Assembly (NCBI RefSeq): GCF_030294945.1 | Contig: NZ_AP018448.1 | Location: 8,900,501 to 8,964,500, forward strand | Length of the DNA: 64,000 bases | DNA from: Streptomyces graminofaciens | GTDB lineage: Bacteria; Actinomycetota; Actinomycetes; Streptomycetales; Streptomycetaceae | Reading direction: 5' to 3' | Shown here: positions 34,242 to 43,031 of the stretch, in pieces | Position numbering within the stretch: the stretch's first letter is position 1 | How the letters are laid out: each line of letters starts with the position of its first letter | Notes under the pieces: model-generated | The model's database searches: none | What the model was told of the DNA's origin: nothing | The model's input: the letters and a program-made list of their open reading frames with translations, nothing else | Made by a program: the position numbers and the translations under genes

Positions 34242-35395
34242 TGGGTGCCCTTGGGCTTGCGCTGCTCCCAGCCCTCGGCCCACAGGTCGAAGCGGGCCTG
34301 CTGCTGCGGGAACTCCGCCGCCGCGTCGACGTCCAGCTCGACACCGAGGCCGGGCTTGTCGGACAGGTGGAAGTAGCCGTCCACGACCTCCGGGGCCCCC
34401 GAGACGACCTTCTTGATCTCCGCGTCCGCGAAGTCGTTGAAGTGCTCCAGGATCTTGAAGTTCGGGGAGGTGAAGCCCACCTGCAGGGACGCCGCGGTCA
34501 GCACCGGCCCGCCCACGTTGTGCGGCGCGACCAACATGTAGTGGGTCTCGGCGGTGGCGGCCAGCTTGCGGGTCTCCCAGATGCCGCCGATGTGGCCGAC
34601 GTCGGGCTGGATGATGTCCACGGCCTGGCTCTCGAAGAGCTCCCGGAACTCGATCCGGTCGTGGATCCGCTCACCGGTGGCGACCGGGATGTCGACCTTG
34701 GCGGCGACCTTCTCCAGCGCCTTCAGGTTCTCCGGCGGGCACGGCTCCTCCAGCCACGCGGGCTTGAAGGGCGCCAGGTCCTTGGCCAGCCGCACGGCCG
34801 TCGAGGGCGAGAACCGGCCGTGCATCTCCAGCATCAGCTCGGCGTCCGGCCCGATGGCGTCGCGTACGGCCTCGATCAGGGAGACCGCGTAGAGGGACTG
34901 CTCGTGGTCCAGCTCGAAATGGCCGGTCCCGAAGGGGTCGATCTTGAGCGCCTTGTAACCGCGCTCCATGACCCCCTGCGCCGCCTTGTGGTACGCCTCG
35001 GGCGTGCGCTCCGTGGTGTACCAGCCGTTGGCGTACGCCTTGACCTTGTCGGTGACCTTGCCGCCGAGCAGCTGCCAGACCGGCACCCCGAGGGCCTTGC
35101 CCTTGATGTCCCAGCAGGCCATCTCGATGACGGCGATGCCGGACATCACGATCTCGCCGGCCCGGCCGTAGTCGCCGTACTTCATCCGGCGGGTCAGGTC
35201 CTCGACAGCGAAGGGGTCCGACCCGAGAATGTGATTGGTCTCTGCCTCGTGCAGATAGCCGAGCAGTGCGTCGGTGTGGCCCAGCATGCGGGTCTCGCCG
35301 ACTCCGGTGAGCCCCTCGTCGGTGTGCACTTGGACGTAGGTCAGGTTCCGCCACGGCGTTCCGACCACGTGCGTGCTGATTCCCGTGATGCGCAC
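34238..35395 (-). CDS. Enolase-superfamily sugar-acid dehydratase (galactonate dehydratase-like)
   Basis: A 385-residue mandelate-racemase/muconate-lactonising family protein. The capping domain is at about 1-115. The barrel has LKIDPFGTG (KxD on strand 2), metal ligands in LEMHGRFS, EEPCPPEN and ATGERIHDR, and the base His in VAPHNVGGP. Overall text resembles E. coli DgoD; the product would be a 2-keto-3-deoxy aldonate. Exact substrate (galactonate, arabinonate, fuconate) cannot be read from sequence. GTG 35395 with AGGGAG upstream was preferred; a longer frame to 35587 crosses the operator. First gene of the leftward cluster. Confidence 0.85.
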   Translation of the reverse strand: MRITGISTHVVGTPWRNLTYVQVHTDEGLTGVGETRMLGHTDALLGYLHEAETNHILGSDPFAVEDLTRRMKYGDYGRAGEIVMSGIAVIEMACWDIKGKALGVPVWQLLGGKVTDKVKAYANGWYTTERTPEAYHKAAQGVMERGYKALKIDPFGTGHFELDHEQSLYAVSLIEAVRDAIGPDAELMLEMHGRFSPSTAVRLAKDLAPFKPAWLEEPCPPENLKALEKVAAKVDIPVATGERIHDRIEFRELFESQAVDIIQPDVGHIGGIWETRKLAATAETHYMLVAPHNVGGPVLTAASLQVGFTSPNFKILEHFNDFADAEIKKVVSGAPEVVDGYFHLSDKPGLGVELDVDAAAEFPQQQARFDLWAEGWEQRKPKGTQ

Positions 35396-35419
35396 GGTAC
35401 TCCCTGTCCTCTTCGATCT

Positions 35420-35449
35420 GTTCGAAATATCGGCACTCGTTCGAAATGC
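35420..35449. promoter_or_regulatory. Candidate IclR operator (site C)
   Basis: GTTCGAAATATCGGCAC (from 35420) and GTTCGAAATGC (from 35439) are direct repeats with a 19-bp period, the same period as site B. The first resembles the palindrome GTTCGAAATTTCGAAC. It lies 25 bp before the dehydratase start on the minus strand. Confidence 0.62.
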
Positions 35450-35642
35450 TGGTCGCGACAGTAGGGACGACGCGGTCGGAGTGTCAATGGGTCGAACGCA
35501 TAACGGTTTGGCCGCGATGGCCGGGAAGGGGGCAAAGATCCGTGCTGTCCCCGCTCTGACGCGCCGGTGCACGAGGCTCCTACACAACTTTCACGGCCCC
35601 GCCGGGGAACGTTACCGGTGCGCCAAATAATCTTCCGGCGTC

Positions 35643-36386
35643 ATGGACTACTGCTCCCCGTGCCAACGGCACCTCAATGGCGCCCTGGCTTGTCCCGGGT
35701 GCGGCGCATCGGCCGAAGAGTGCCGGGCGTATGCGGACGTGTCGCCCGAAAGGGACGACATCCCCGCGGACGAACGCGACGACGTGCGCGATGGCGTGCG
35801 CGACGACGTGCGCGACGACGACACCCCGGAGGTCGGCGGACGCCGCGCCGGGTCCCGGTCCCGCTCCCGTGGCCGTGCGCACGGCGGCCGGGCGGACCGG
35901 CGGGACCGAAGGGCCGCGGCCCACCGGCGCCGCCGCCGGCGGATCGTGTTGATCGGCGCGGGGCTGCTGCTCGCCGCGGGCGGACTGAGCCTCGCCGAAC
36001 TCGGCATGGAGGCGCCGCCGTCGCAGCCGAACGTGGCGGCCGCGGACGACGCCGCCACCGAATCACCGGTGGCTTCGTCGAAGGGCGACGGTTCGCGGGC
36101 CGGTGCCGGTGCGGAAGGGGCGGCCGACGCCGACCGCGACGCGCCGGACGAGTCGGCGTCCCCCTCGGCCTCGGGCTCCGAGAAGCCCGAGAAGGGCGAC
36201 GACGAGGACAAGCCCAAGGAACGCTCGGGCCAGAACGCGACGACCGGCCCCGCGCCCTCGGCGCCCGCCGCGAGCCCCGCACCCGAGGACCCCGAAACCC
36301 CGACGGACGACCCGACCTCGGACGACCCGACGCCGGAACCGACCCCGTCGGAGACGTGCAAGCAGTTCCTGTGGTGGTGCTCGTAG
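35643..36386 (+). CDS. SCO2400-family zinc-ribbon membrane protein
   Basis: A 247-residue protein. The N-terminal 26 residues form a small zinc ribbon (MDYCSPCQRHLNG and LACPGCGAS: two CxxC pairs). A charged Arg/Asp region with repeats of RDDVRDGVRDD follows, then a single membrane helix (IVLIGAGLLLAAGGLSLAELG, about residues 100-120), a long Ala/Ser/Pro/Asp-rich extracellular stretch, and a hydrophobic Cys-containing end (CKQFLWWCS). The plan matches the actinomycete SCO2400 family, whose role is unknown. Low-complexity parts make alignment weak, but both ends are distinctive. Confidence 0.75.
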   Translation: MDYCSPCQRHLNGALACPGCGASAEECRAYADVSPERDDIPADERDDVRDGVRDDVRDDDTPEVGGRRAGSRSRSRGRAHGGRADRRDRRAAAHRRRRRRIVLIGAGLLLAAGGLSLAELGMEAPPSQPNVAAADDAATESPVASSKGDGSRAGAGAEGAADADRDAPDESASPSASGSEKPEKGDDEDKPKERSGQNATTGPAPSAPAASPAPEDPETPTDDPTSDDPTPEPTPSETCKQFLWWCS

Positions 36387-36787
36387 GCTGACGGCCCGCC
36401 CTTCGAAGCCCGGGCGATATGTCCGTTACGTGGAGCGCGGGGCGGCCCTGACACGGGCACGGTTGTGAGCCCGTCCAGGACGGTGTGCCGGCCGTCCAAG
36501 CAGCGCTGATGTCCGTGTCGCGGGCTTGGATCGGGAGTGTTTTCCGGCCACTTCGGCCGCTGTCGGGGCGCGGCTCGGCGGGGGCGCCCGAACCGCCGGA
36601 ACGCGGCGCCGTCCCAGGCCGGATCGTCCCTGCCGCCCCATCGGCATACGGCTGCGGGGGACCCGGAGTCAACACCTTTGAGCCGAGGCCCGCATCGGGC
36701 CCGAATGTGCGGCGCGGCCGGCCGTCCTCCCGGCCCGCGTCGCCCACCACGTTATTCAACCGTGACGACTTCCCTCATGCAGCCCTC
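36387..36787. other. 400-bp spacer before the LacI promoter
   Basis: No gene is seen. A weak stem, ACGGGC (36453-36458) with GCCCGT (36469-36474), could end the SCO2400-type transcript. The rest is GC-rich without clear repeats or operator dyads. Confidence 0.45.
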
Positions 36788-36818
36788 TTGACCGGCATGA
36801 ATTGTTAGCGCTCACAAT
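36788..36818 (+). promoter_or_regulatory. lac-operator-like palindrome in the LacI promoter
   Basis: ATTGTTAGCGCTCACAAT (36801-36818) is palindromic at 16 of 18 positions and differs from the ideal lac operator ATTGTGAGCGCTCACAAT at one base. A possible -35 TTGACC is at 36788-36793 and CACAAT (36813-36818) could be the -10, so a bound LacI-type repressor would block the promoter. Binding by the downstream LacI protein is inferred. Confidence 0.7.
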
Positions 36819-36872
36819 GACCTCGCCAATCACCAGTCGGCGCCCAACGGCACCCAGGGAGGAACGAGCGTC

Positions 36873-36938
36873 ATGCCGGCAGTGCCCCAACTCGCCCTCC
36901 CGCCCGATGCCCTGGGGATTTCCGGGACCCCGGAGTGA
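36873..36938 (+). CDS. Possible 21-residue leader peptide upstream of lacI
   Basis: ATG 36873 is preceded by AGGGAGGA at good spacing. The frame encodes MPAVPQLALPPDALGISGTP plus Glu and ends at TGA 36936-36938. The GTGA at its end offers a GTG (36935) in frame with lacI, giving an N-terminally extended regulator. It lies between the operator and lacI, so it could affect lacI translation. Coding function is uncertain; no similarity is known to me. Confidence 0.35.
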   Translation: MPAVPQLALPPDALGISGTPE

Positions 36939-37009
36939 AACCGACGACGCGGAGCGATCCGCCCGCAGCGCTGGACTTATCGTCAGACGACCGCCAAGGA
37001 GGTGTGGCC

Positions 37010-38056
37010 GTGACCCACTCGCAGCTTCGGCCGCCCACCATGGCCGACGTGGCACGCCAGGCCGGTGTGTCCCACCAGACCGTCTCCCGCGTACTGGGCG
37101 ATCACCCCAACGTGCGGGACGAGACCAGGGCCCGGGTGCTGCGCGCGATCGAGGAGATGGGCTACCGCCGCAACTCCTCCGCACGGGCCCTGGCGACCCG
37201 GCGCACCCGGACCCTGGGCGTGGTCGCCTCCAACACCACGCTCTACGGACCGGCCAGTACGCTGTTCGCGCTGGAGGAGGCGGCACGCGCCGAGGGCTAT
37301 CTCGTCTCGACGGTCAGCCAGCGCAGGCTGACGGTGGAGACGCTGTCCGAGGCCATGGACCACCTCAGCGAGGGCGGTGTGGAGGGCGTGATCGCCCTCG
37401 CCCCCCAGCGGTCGGCGGTCGCGGCACTCGCCGAACTCCGCCACCCCTTCCCGGTGGTGGCCGTCGGCACCGGTTCCGGCGCGGAGATCCCCAGCGTCAA
37501 CGTGGACCAGCATCTCGGCGCGCGGCTGGCCACCGGCCATCTGCTCGCCGCCGGCCACCGCAAGGTCTGGCATCTCGCCGGGCCCGAGGATTGGCAGGAG
37601 GCGGCGGACCGGGCCACCGGCTGGCGGGCGACCCTCGAAGAGGCGGGCGTCGAACCGCCGATGCTGCTGAGGGGAGACTGGAGCCCGCTCTCGGGATATC
37701 GTGCCGGCCAGGAACTGGCGGGCTGGGTGGGCCGGGGCCTGACCGCCGTCTTCGTCGCCAACGACCAGATGGCACTGGGGGTGTTGCGGGCGCTGCGTGA
37801 GGCGGGCGTGCGCACTCCCCAGGACGTCGCGGTGGTCGGCTTCGACGACATCCCGGAGTCGGAGTTCTTCGCCCCGCCGCTCACCACCGTCCGGCAGGAC
37901 TTCGCGACGGTGGGCAAGCAAAGCATCGCGCTGCTGTTGGACCTCATCGAGGGCAGGACCCCCTCCGGGACGTCCACGGTGGCCATAGAGCCCCAACTCG
38001 TCGTCCGCGCCAGCACATTCCCGTACCTCCCGCAGTCGGGGGCAGCCCCCGGCTGA
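37010..38056 (+). CDS. LacI-family transcriptional regulator
   Basis: A 348-residue repressor. The N-terminal HTH is typical (TMADVARQAGVSHQTVSRVL, then the hinge helix NSSARALATRRT). The periplasmic-binding-like sensor has TLGVVASNTTLYGPAST, IALAPQRSAVAAL, PSVNVDQHLGARLATGHLL and VVGFDDIPESEFFAPPLTTV. GTG 37010 is chosen for its excellent AAGGAGGTG at 36996-37004; a GTG at 36935 is possible. It stands directly before the galactofuranose-type transporter and probably controls it and itself through the palindrome at 36801-36818. The inducer is likely a sugar carried by that system. Confidence 0.9.
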   Translation: MTHSQLRPPTMADVARQAGVSHQTVSRVLGDHPNVRDETRARVLRAIEEMGYRRNSSARALATRRTRTLGVVASNTTLYGPASTLFALEEAARAEGYLVSTVSQRRLTVETLSEAMDHLSEGGVEGVIALAPQRSAVAALAELRHPFPVVAVGTGSGAEIPSVNVDQHLGARLATGHLLAAGHRKVWHLAGPEDWQEAADRATGWRATLEEAGVEPPMLLRGDWSPLSGYRAGQELAGWVGRGLTAVFVANDQMALGVLRALREAGVRTPQDVAVVGFDDIPESEFFAPPLTTVRQDFATVGKQSIALLLDLIEGRTPSGTSTVAIEPQLVVRASTFPYLPQSGAAPG

Positions 38057-38204
38057 CCCGGCACCGACACCACCACCCGATCGACTTCCACCCCTCAGTG
38101 CGGCCGACATCTCGAACGATGATCGACAGGCTGGACATAAGGCGGCCGGTCTCCACAAGTACCAGCGGTCCGACCTCGGGCCGGCTCTTCGAAGGAGAAG
38201 ACAC

Positions 38205-39212
38205 ATGCTCAACAGACGGAACTTCCTCACCGCAGCCGTCGGCGTCGTGGCCGCGACCGGCCTGGCCGCCTGTGCCAAGGAGGACGACAGCGCGGGCGGT
38301 TCCTCCTCGGACGGCGGCAGCAAGACGATCACCCTCGGCTTCTCCCAGGTGGGTTCCGAGAGCGGCTGGCGCAGCGCCAACACCGACTCGGTGAAGTCGG
38401 CGGCCAAGGAGGCGGGCTACAAGCTGCAGTTCTCCGACGCCCAGCAGAAGCAGGAGAACCAGATCTCCGCGATCCGCAACTACATCCAGCAGAAGGTCGA
38501 CGTCATAGCCTTCTCGCCGGTGGTCGTCACCGGCTGGGACGCGGTGCTCAAGGAGGCCAAGGCCGCGAAGATCCCGGTGATCCTCACCGACCGCTCCGTG
38601 GAGACCAAGGACGACTCGCTCTTCGTGACGCTGGTCGGCTCCGACTTCACGGACGAGGGCCGCCGCGCCGCCAAGATCCTGGAGAAGGTCCTGGAGAAGG
38701 CCGGCCACAAGGGCAAGGTGAAGATCGCCCAGCTGGAGGGCACCACCGGTGCCGCCCCCGCGATCGAGCGCGCCAAGGGCTTCAAGGAGGTCATGGACGC
38801 CGACCACGCGGACGACTGGAAGATCGTCGTCAGCCAGACCGGTGACTTCACCCGCGCCGGCGGCAAGCAGGTCATGTCGGCCTTCCTGCAGTCCAACCCG
38901 GACATCAACGTGCTGTTCGCGCACAACGACGACATGGGCATCGGCGCCATCCAGGCCATCGAGGCGGCCGGCAAGAAGCCCGGCAAGGACATCCTCATCG
39001 TCACGATCGACGGTGTGAAGGACGGCTTCGTGGCCATGTCCGAGGGCAAGATCAACGCCATCGTCGAGTGCAACCCGCTGCTCGGCCCCCAGCTGATGGA
39101 GGTCGTCAAGACGGTCCACGACGGCGGCACGGTCGACCGGTGGATCAAGACCAAGGAGAGCGACTTCATGCAGGACCAGGCCAAGGACGCCCTCCCCACC
39201 CGCAAGTACTGA
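38205..39212 (+). CDS. ytfQ: Galactofuranose-type sugar-binding lipoprotein
   Basis: A 335-residue type-I periplasmic-binding protein with a twin-arginine start (LNRRNFLTAAVGV) and a lipobox (GLAAC, Cys23), so probably a Tat-exported lipoprotein. The text follows E. coli YtfQ closely: LGFSQVGSESGWRSANTDSV, QQKQENQISAIRNY, ILTDRSVETKDDSLF, QTGDFTRAGGKQVM and FAHNDDMGIGAIQAIEAAG, including residues that hold galactofuranose. GAAGGAG precedes ATG 38205. The 148 bp between it and lacI hold one CATCTCGAAC half-site. First gene of the transporter operon. Confidence 0.88.
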   Translation: MLNRRNFLTAAVGVVAATGLAACAKEDDSAGGSSSDGGSKTITLGFSQVGSESGWRSANTDSVKSAAKEAGYKLQFSDAQQKQENQISAIRNYIQQKVDVIAFSPVVVTGWDAVLKEAKAAKIPVILTDRSVETKDDSLFVTLVGSDFTDEGRRAAKILEKVLEKAGHKGKVKIAQLEGTTGAAPAIERAKGFKEVMDADHADDWKIVVSQTGDFTRAGGKQVMSAFLQSNPDINVLFAHNDDMGIGAIQAIEAAGKKPGKDILIVTIDGVKDGFVAMSEGKINAIVECNPLLGPQLMEVVKTVHDGGTVDRWIKTKESDFMQDQAKDALPTRKY

Positions 39213-39316
39213 CCCCCGCACCCCACCGGCAGGGAGCCCCCGTCCGACCCACCCGTCGGCCCCGGGGCTCCCTGCGGGCCTGAACGAATTCGATGAATTC
39301 CCTGAGGAGCGCTGCC

Positions 39317-40849
39317 ATGGCAGAGCCGCGGCCCGTCCTGGAGATGACGGGCATAGTCAAAGAGTTTCCGGGGGTACGGGCTCTGTCGGGCGTCGACTTC
39401 CGGCTCTTCCCCGGCGAGATACACGCGCTGATGGGCGAGAACGGCGCCGGCAAGTCCACCATGATCAAGGTGCTGACCGGGGTCTACTCCCTGGACGGCG
39501 GCACGATCACCCTCGACGGCGAGTCCGTCCGCTTCGCCAGCCCCCTCCAGGCGCAGCAGGCCGGCATCAACACCGTCTACCAGGAGGTCAACCTCTGCCC
39601 CAACCTCTCGGTGGCGGAGAACATCTTCATCGGCCGCGAGCCCACCCGCTTCGGCCGCATCCAGTGGAAGCGGCTGCGCAAAGAGGCCGCGGAGCTGGTC
39701 GACCGCCTCGGCCTCGACATCGACGTGACGGCGCCCCTGTCCTCGTACCCGCTGGCCGTGCAGCAACTGGTCGCGATCGTACGGTCGGTGAGCGGCGGCG
39801 ACGGGGAGGGCAAGGGCACCAAGGTGCTGGTCCTCGACGAGCCGACGTCCAGCCTCGACCGCGACGAGGTCCTCGAACTCTTCCGTCTGATGCGGCGGTT
39901 GAAGGACGAGGGAGTGGCGATCCTCTTCGTCTCCCACTTCCTCGACCAGATCTACGAGATCTGCGACCGCATGACCGTCCTGCGCAACGGCACCCTCGTC
40001 GGCGAGCACATGGTCAGCGAACTCGACCAGGTCGGCCTGATCCAGCTGATGATCGGCAAGGACCTGGACCAGCTGGAGGAGCTGCACGAGCAGCAGCTGC
40101 ACGCCGACATCGGCGAGACCCTGCTCCACGCGGACGGCCTCGGCCGCACGGGCGGCATCGCCCCCTTCGACCTGGAGATCAAGAAGGGCGAGGTCGTGGG
40201 CCTCGCCGGTCTGCTCGGCTCGGGCCGCACGGAACTCGCCCGGCTGCTCTTCGGCGCCGACCAGCCCGACAGCGGCAAGGTCACCGTCGGCGGCAAGCAG
40301 GTCCCGATGAACGCCCCGAACGACGCCATCGGCGCCGGGGTCGCGTTCTGCTCGGAGAACCGCAAGACCGAGGGCCTGGTCCCCGATCTGACCGTACGCG
40401 AGAACATCATTCTCGCCCTCCAGGCGTCCCGCGGCTGGACCCGGCCCATCCCGGCCGCCCAGCGCGACGAACTGGTCGCCAAGTACATCAAGGCCCTCGA
40501 CATCCGGCCCGCGAACCCGGAGGCCCGAGTCGGCCAACTGAGCGGCGGCAACCAGCAGAAGGTGCTGCTCGCCCGCTGGCTGATCACCCAGCCCAAGCTG
40601 CTGATCCTCGACGAGCCCACGCGCGGCATCGACGTCGGAGCGAAGGCGGAGATCCAGAAACTGGTCGTCTCCCTCTCCGAGGACGGCATGTCCGTGCTCT
40701 ACATCGCGGCCGAGCTGGAGGAGGTCCTCCGCCTCAGCCACACCATCGGAGTGCTGCGCGATCGCAAGCTGGTGGCGCGGCTGACCAACGGGCCGGAGAT
40801 CACCGCCAGCAAGATCCTGGAGACCATCGCGAGCGGAGAACACCAGTGA
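39317..40849 (+). CDS. ytfR: Galactofuranose-type ABC transporter ATPase (double NBD)
   Basis: A 510-residue tandem ATP-binding protein. First domain: Walker [10 protein letters not shown], Walker B VLVLDEPTSSLD. Second: GLLGSGRTEL in place of Walker A, signature [15 protein letters not shown], Walker [15 protein letters not shown] family-typical linker at about 245-265 (LDQLEELHEQQLHAD) separates them. ATG 39317 with GAGGAGC upstream is better than ATG 39293. Its stop overlaps the next start (GTGA), so the permease is coupled. 104 bp follow the binding-protein gene. Confidence 0.9.
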   Translation: MAEPRPVLEMTGIVKEFPGVRALSGVDFRLFPGEIHALMGENGAGKSTMIKVLTGVYSLDGGTITLDGESVRFASPLQAQQAGINTVYQEVNLCPNLSVAENIFIGREPTRFGRIQWKRLRKEAAELVDRLGLDIDVTAPLSSYPLAVQQLVAIVRSVSGGDGEGKGTKVLVLDEPTSSLDRDEVLELFRLMRRLKDEGVAILFVSHFLDQIYEICDRMTVLRNGTLVGEHMVSELDQVGLIQLMIGKDLDQLEELHEQQLHADIGETLLHADGLGRTGGIAPFDLEIKKGEVVGLAGLLGSGRTELARLLFGADQPDSGKVTVGGKQVPMNAPNDAIGAGVAFCSENRKTEGLVPDLTVRENIILALQASRGWTRPIPAAQRDELVAKYIKALDIRPANPEARVGQLSGGNQQKVLLARWLITQPKLLILDEPTRGIDVGAKAEIQKLVVSLSEDGMSVLYIAAELEEVLRLSHTIGVLRDRKLVARLTNGPEITASKILETIASGEHQ

Positions 40850-41967
40850 GTACCCCATCCGCGGCCACGACAGCCACGCCGTCCCGCTGGCGAGCACTGA
40901 CGCACCATCACCTGTTCTGGCCGGTCGCGGTCCTGGTCGCTCTGCTGCTCGTCAACGTCCCCTTCACCCCCGACTTCTTCTCGATCAAGATGACGGACGG
41001 CCACCTCTACGGCAGCCTCGTCTCGATCGTGCTCTTCGGCTCGCCGCTGATCCTGGTGGCGGTCGGTATGACCCTCGTCATCGCCACCGGCGGCATCGAC
41101 CTCTCGGTCGGCGCGGTCGTCGCCATCACCGGCGCCCTGACCTGCTCGTACATCAGTGACCAGGCCGACCAGAACGCCCTGTCGGCAGTCTTCCTCGCCA
41201 TGGGCATCGGCCTGGTGGCCGCGGTGGTCTGCGGCCTGTGGAACGGCTTCCTGGTGGCCAGGATGGGCATCCAGCCCATCATCGCGACCCTCATCATCAT
41301 GGTCGCCGGCCGAGGTGTGGCCCAGCTGATCACCGACGGCCAGATCATCACCATCAACAGCGAGCCGTACAAGCTGATCGGCGGCGGCTACTGGCTGACG
41401 CTGCCCTTCTCCATCTTCGTCGTCGCGGCCGTCGTCGCCATCACCGTGGCCCTGACCCGCAAGACCGCCCTCGGCCTCCTCGTCGAGTCGGTCGGCGGCA
41501 ACGCAGAGGCCAGCCGTCTGGTCGGCATCAGGTCCCGCCGCATCAAGATCATGGTCTATGTCTTCTGCGCCCTGTGCGCGGGCATCGCGGGCCTGATGAT
41601 CAGCTCCAACACCTCGGCCGCGGACGGCAACAACGCCGGTCTGTGGATCGAGCTGGACGCGATCCTCGCCGTGGTGATCGGCGGCACCTCGCTGCTCGGC
41701 GGCCGGTTCTCGATCGGCGGCACCGTGGTGGGCGCCCTGGTCATCCAGACCCTCACGACGACGATCTACACGATCGGCGTCCCGACCCAGACGAACCTGG
41801 TCTTCAAGGCCGCGGTCGTCATCGTCGTCTGCCTGCTCCAGTCCCCGAAGTTCCGCGCGAAGGTCTTCGGCGCGAAGTCCGGTGCGAAGAGCGGCGGTAC
41901 GCCGGATTCCGCGCCCGCGAAGACCGTCACGACCGCCGAGGCAGCCCCCAAGATGGAGGTGTCGTGA
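40846..41967 (+). CDS. ytfT: Galactofuranose-type ABC transporter permease 1
   Basis: A 373-residue permease with about eight to ten membrane helices. It has GGIDLSVGAVVAITGAL, MGIQPIIATLIIMVAGRGVAQ split by the helix start, the loop ESVGGNAEASRLVGIRSRRI, and IGGTSLLGGRFSIGGT, all of the RbsC/YtfT group. The C-terminal tail (about residues 340-373) is Lys/Ala/Pro-rich. GTG 40846 overlaps the ATPase stop. A second, different permease follows, as in the ytfQRT-yjfF system, so the membrane part is a heterodimer. Confidence 0.88.
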   Translation: MSTPSAATTATPSRWRALTHHHLFWPVAVLVALLLVNVPFTPDFFSIKMTDGHLYGSLVSIVLFGSPLILVAVGMTLVIATGGIDLSVGAVVAITGALTCSYISDQADQNALSAVFLAMGIGLVAAVVCGLWNGFLVARMGIQPIIATLIIMVAGRGVAQLITDGQIITINSEPYKLIGGGYWLTLPFSIFVVAAVVAITVALTRKTALGLLVESVGGNAEASRLVGIRSRRIKIMVYVFCALCAGIAGLMISSNTSAADGNNAGLWIELDAILAVVIGGTSLLGGRFSIGGTVVGALVIQTLTTTIYTIGVPTQTNLVFKAAVVIVVCLLQSPKFRAKVFGAKSGAKSGGTPDSAPAKTVTTAEAAPKMEVS

Positions 41968-43007
41968 TGAGCGCGACCACCAAGACCCCGACGGCCCCGG
42001 ACAGCCGTACGACATCGACGTCCGCGCCGACGTCCAAGGCGGCGGCTCTGCTCGGTGACCGGCGGCTGCCCGTCCTGGTCACGGCGGGGCTCTTCCTCGC
42101 GATGTACATCACGGGCCTGAGCCGCTACCAGAACTACGGTTTCGCCGAACCGCAGGTCTTCCTCAACCTCTTCATCGACAACGGCTATCTGCTGGTGGCC
42201 GCCGTGGGCGCCACCTTCGTGATCCTCTCCGGCGGCATCGACCTGTCGGTCGGCTCGCTCATCGGCTTCACGACGATGTTGACGGCCTGGCTGGTGGAAC
42301 GCCAGGGCATGCCGTTCCTGGCGGTCATCCCCGTGGCCCTGGCCGTGGGCGCCTTCGGTGGCTTCCTGATGGGCTATGTGATCCAGAACTTCGAGATCCA
42401 GCCCTTCATCGTGACCCTCGCCGGCCTCTTCCTCTTCCGGGGCCTGTGCCTGGTCATCAGCAAGGAGTCGATCGCGATCGACGACGCCACGGTGAACAGC
42501 ATGGCCCAGGCGCAGGTGCAGCTGGGGGTCGGCTTCCTGTCGATCAGCGCGATGGTCGCACTGGTCGTCCTGGCGGCAGCCTTCTACATCCTCCACTACA
42601 CCCGCTTCGGCCGCCGGGTGTACGCCATCGGCGGCAGCGAGCAGTCGGCCATGCTGATGGGCCTCCCACAGGGCGGCACGAAGATCGCCGTGTACACCGT
42701 GTCCGGCTTCTGCTCGGCCCTGGCGGGCCTGCTCTTCACCCTCTACATCCAGTCCGGTGACCCGCTCCACGCCACCGGCATGGAACTCGACGCGATCGCG
42801 GCGGTGGTCATCGGCGGCACGCTCCTGACGGGCGGCTCCGGCTACGTCCTGGGCACCCTGTTCGGTGTCCTCGTCCTGGGCCTGATCAAGACCATCATCC
42901 AGTTCGAGGGCACGCTGAGCTCCTGGTGGACGAAGATCGCCACGGGTGTGCTGCTGTGCGCGTTCATCCTGATCCAGCGGGCGATGACGGCACGCAAGAA
43001 AACCTGA
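41967..43007 (+). CDS. yjfF: Galactofuranose-type ABC transporter permease 2
   Basis: A 346-residue permease, last gene of the operon. [60 protein letters not shown] and VVIGGTLLTGGSGYVLGT match YjfF. The N-terminus has a Thr/Ser/Ala-rich cytosolic stretch of about 30 residues. ATG 41967 overlaps the previous stop by one base (TGATG), with GGAGGT upstream; a GTG one codon earlier is also possible. A strong terminator hairpin follows 25 bp after the stop. Confidence 0.88.
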   Translation: MSATTKTPTAPDSRTTSTSAPTSKAAALLGDRRLPVLVTAGLFLAMYITGLSRYQNYGFAEPQVFLNLFIDNGYLLVAAVGATFVILSGGIDLSVGSLIGFTTMLTAWLVERQGMPFLAVIPVALAVGAFGGFLMGYVIQNFEIQPFIVTLAGLFLFRGLCLVISKESIAIDDATVNSMAQAQVQLGVGFLSISAMVALVVLAAAFYILHYTRFGRRVYAIGGSEQSAMLMGLPQGGTKIAVYTVSGFCSALAGLLFTLYIQSGDPLHATGMELDAIAAVVIGGTLLTGGSGYVLGTLFGVLVLGLIKTIIQFEGTLSSWWTKIATGVLLCAFILIQRAMTARKKT

Positions 43008-43031
43008 GCGGAAACGCTGTCAGCAACCGGA

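Noticed and set aside
38108..38117. CATCTCGAAC before ytfQ as a fifth IclR site
   Set aside because: Only one half-site is present, with neither the 25-bp partner nor the 19-bp direct repeat, so chance is likely.
39664..40845. Long upstream extension of the ytfT frame
   Set aside because: This part is out-of-frame reading of the ATPase gene. Permease sequence begins at GTG 40846, which overlaps the ATPase stop.
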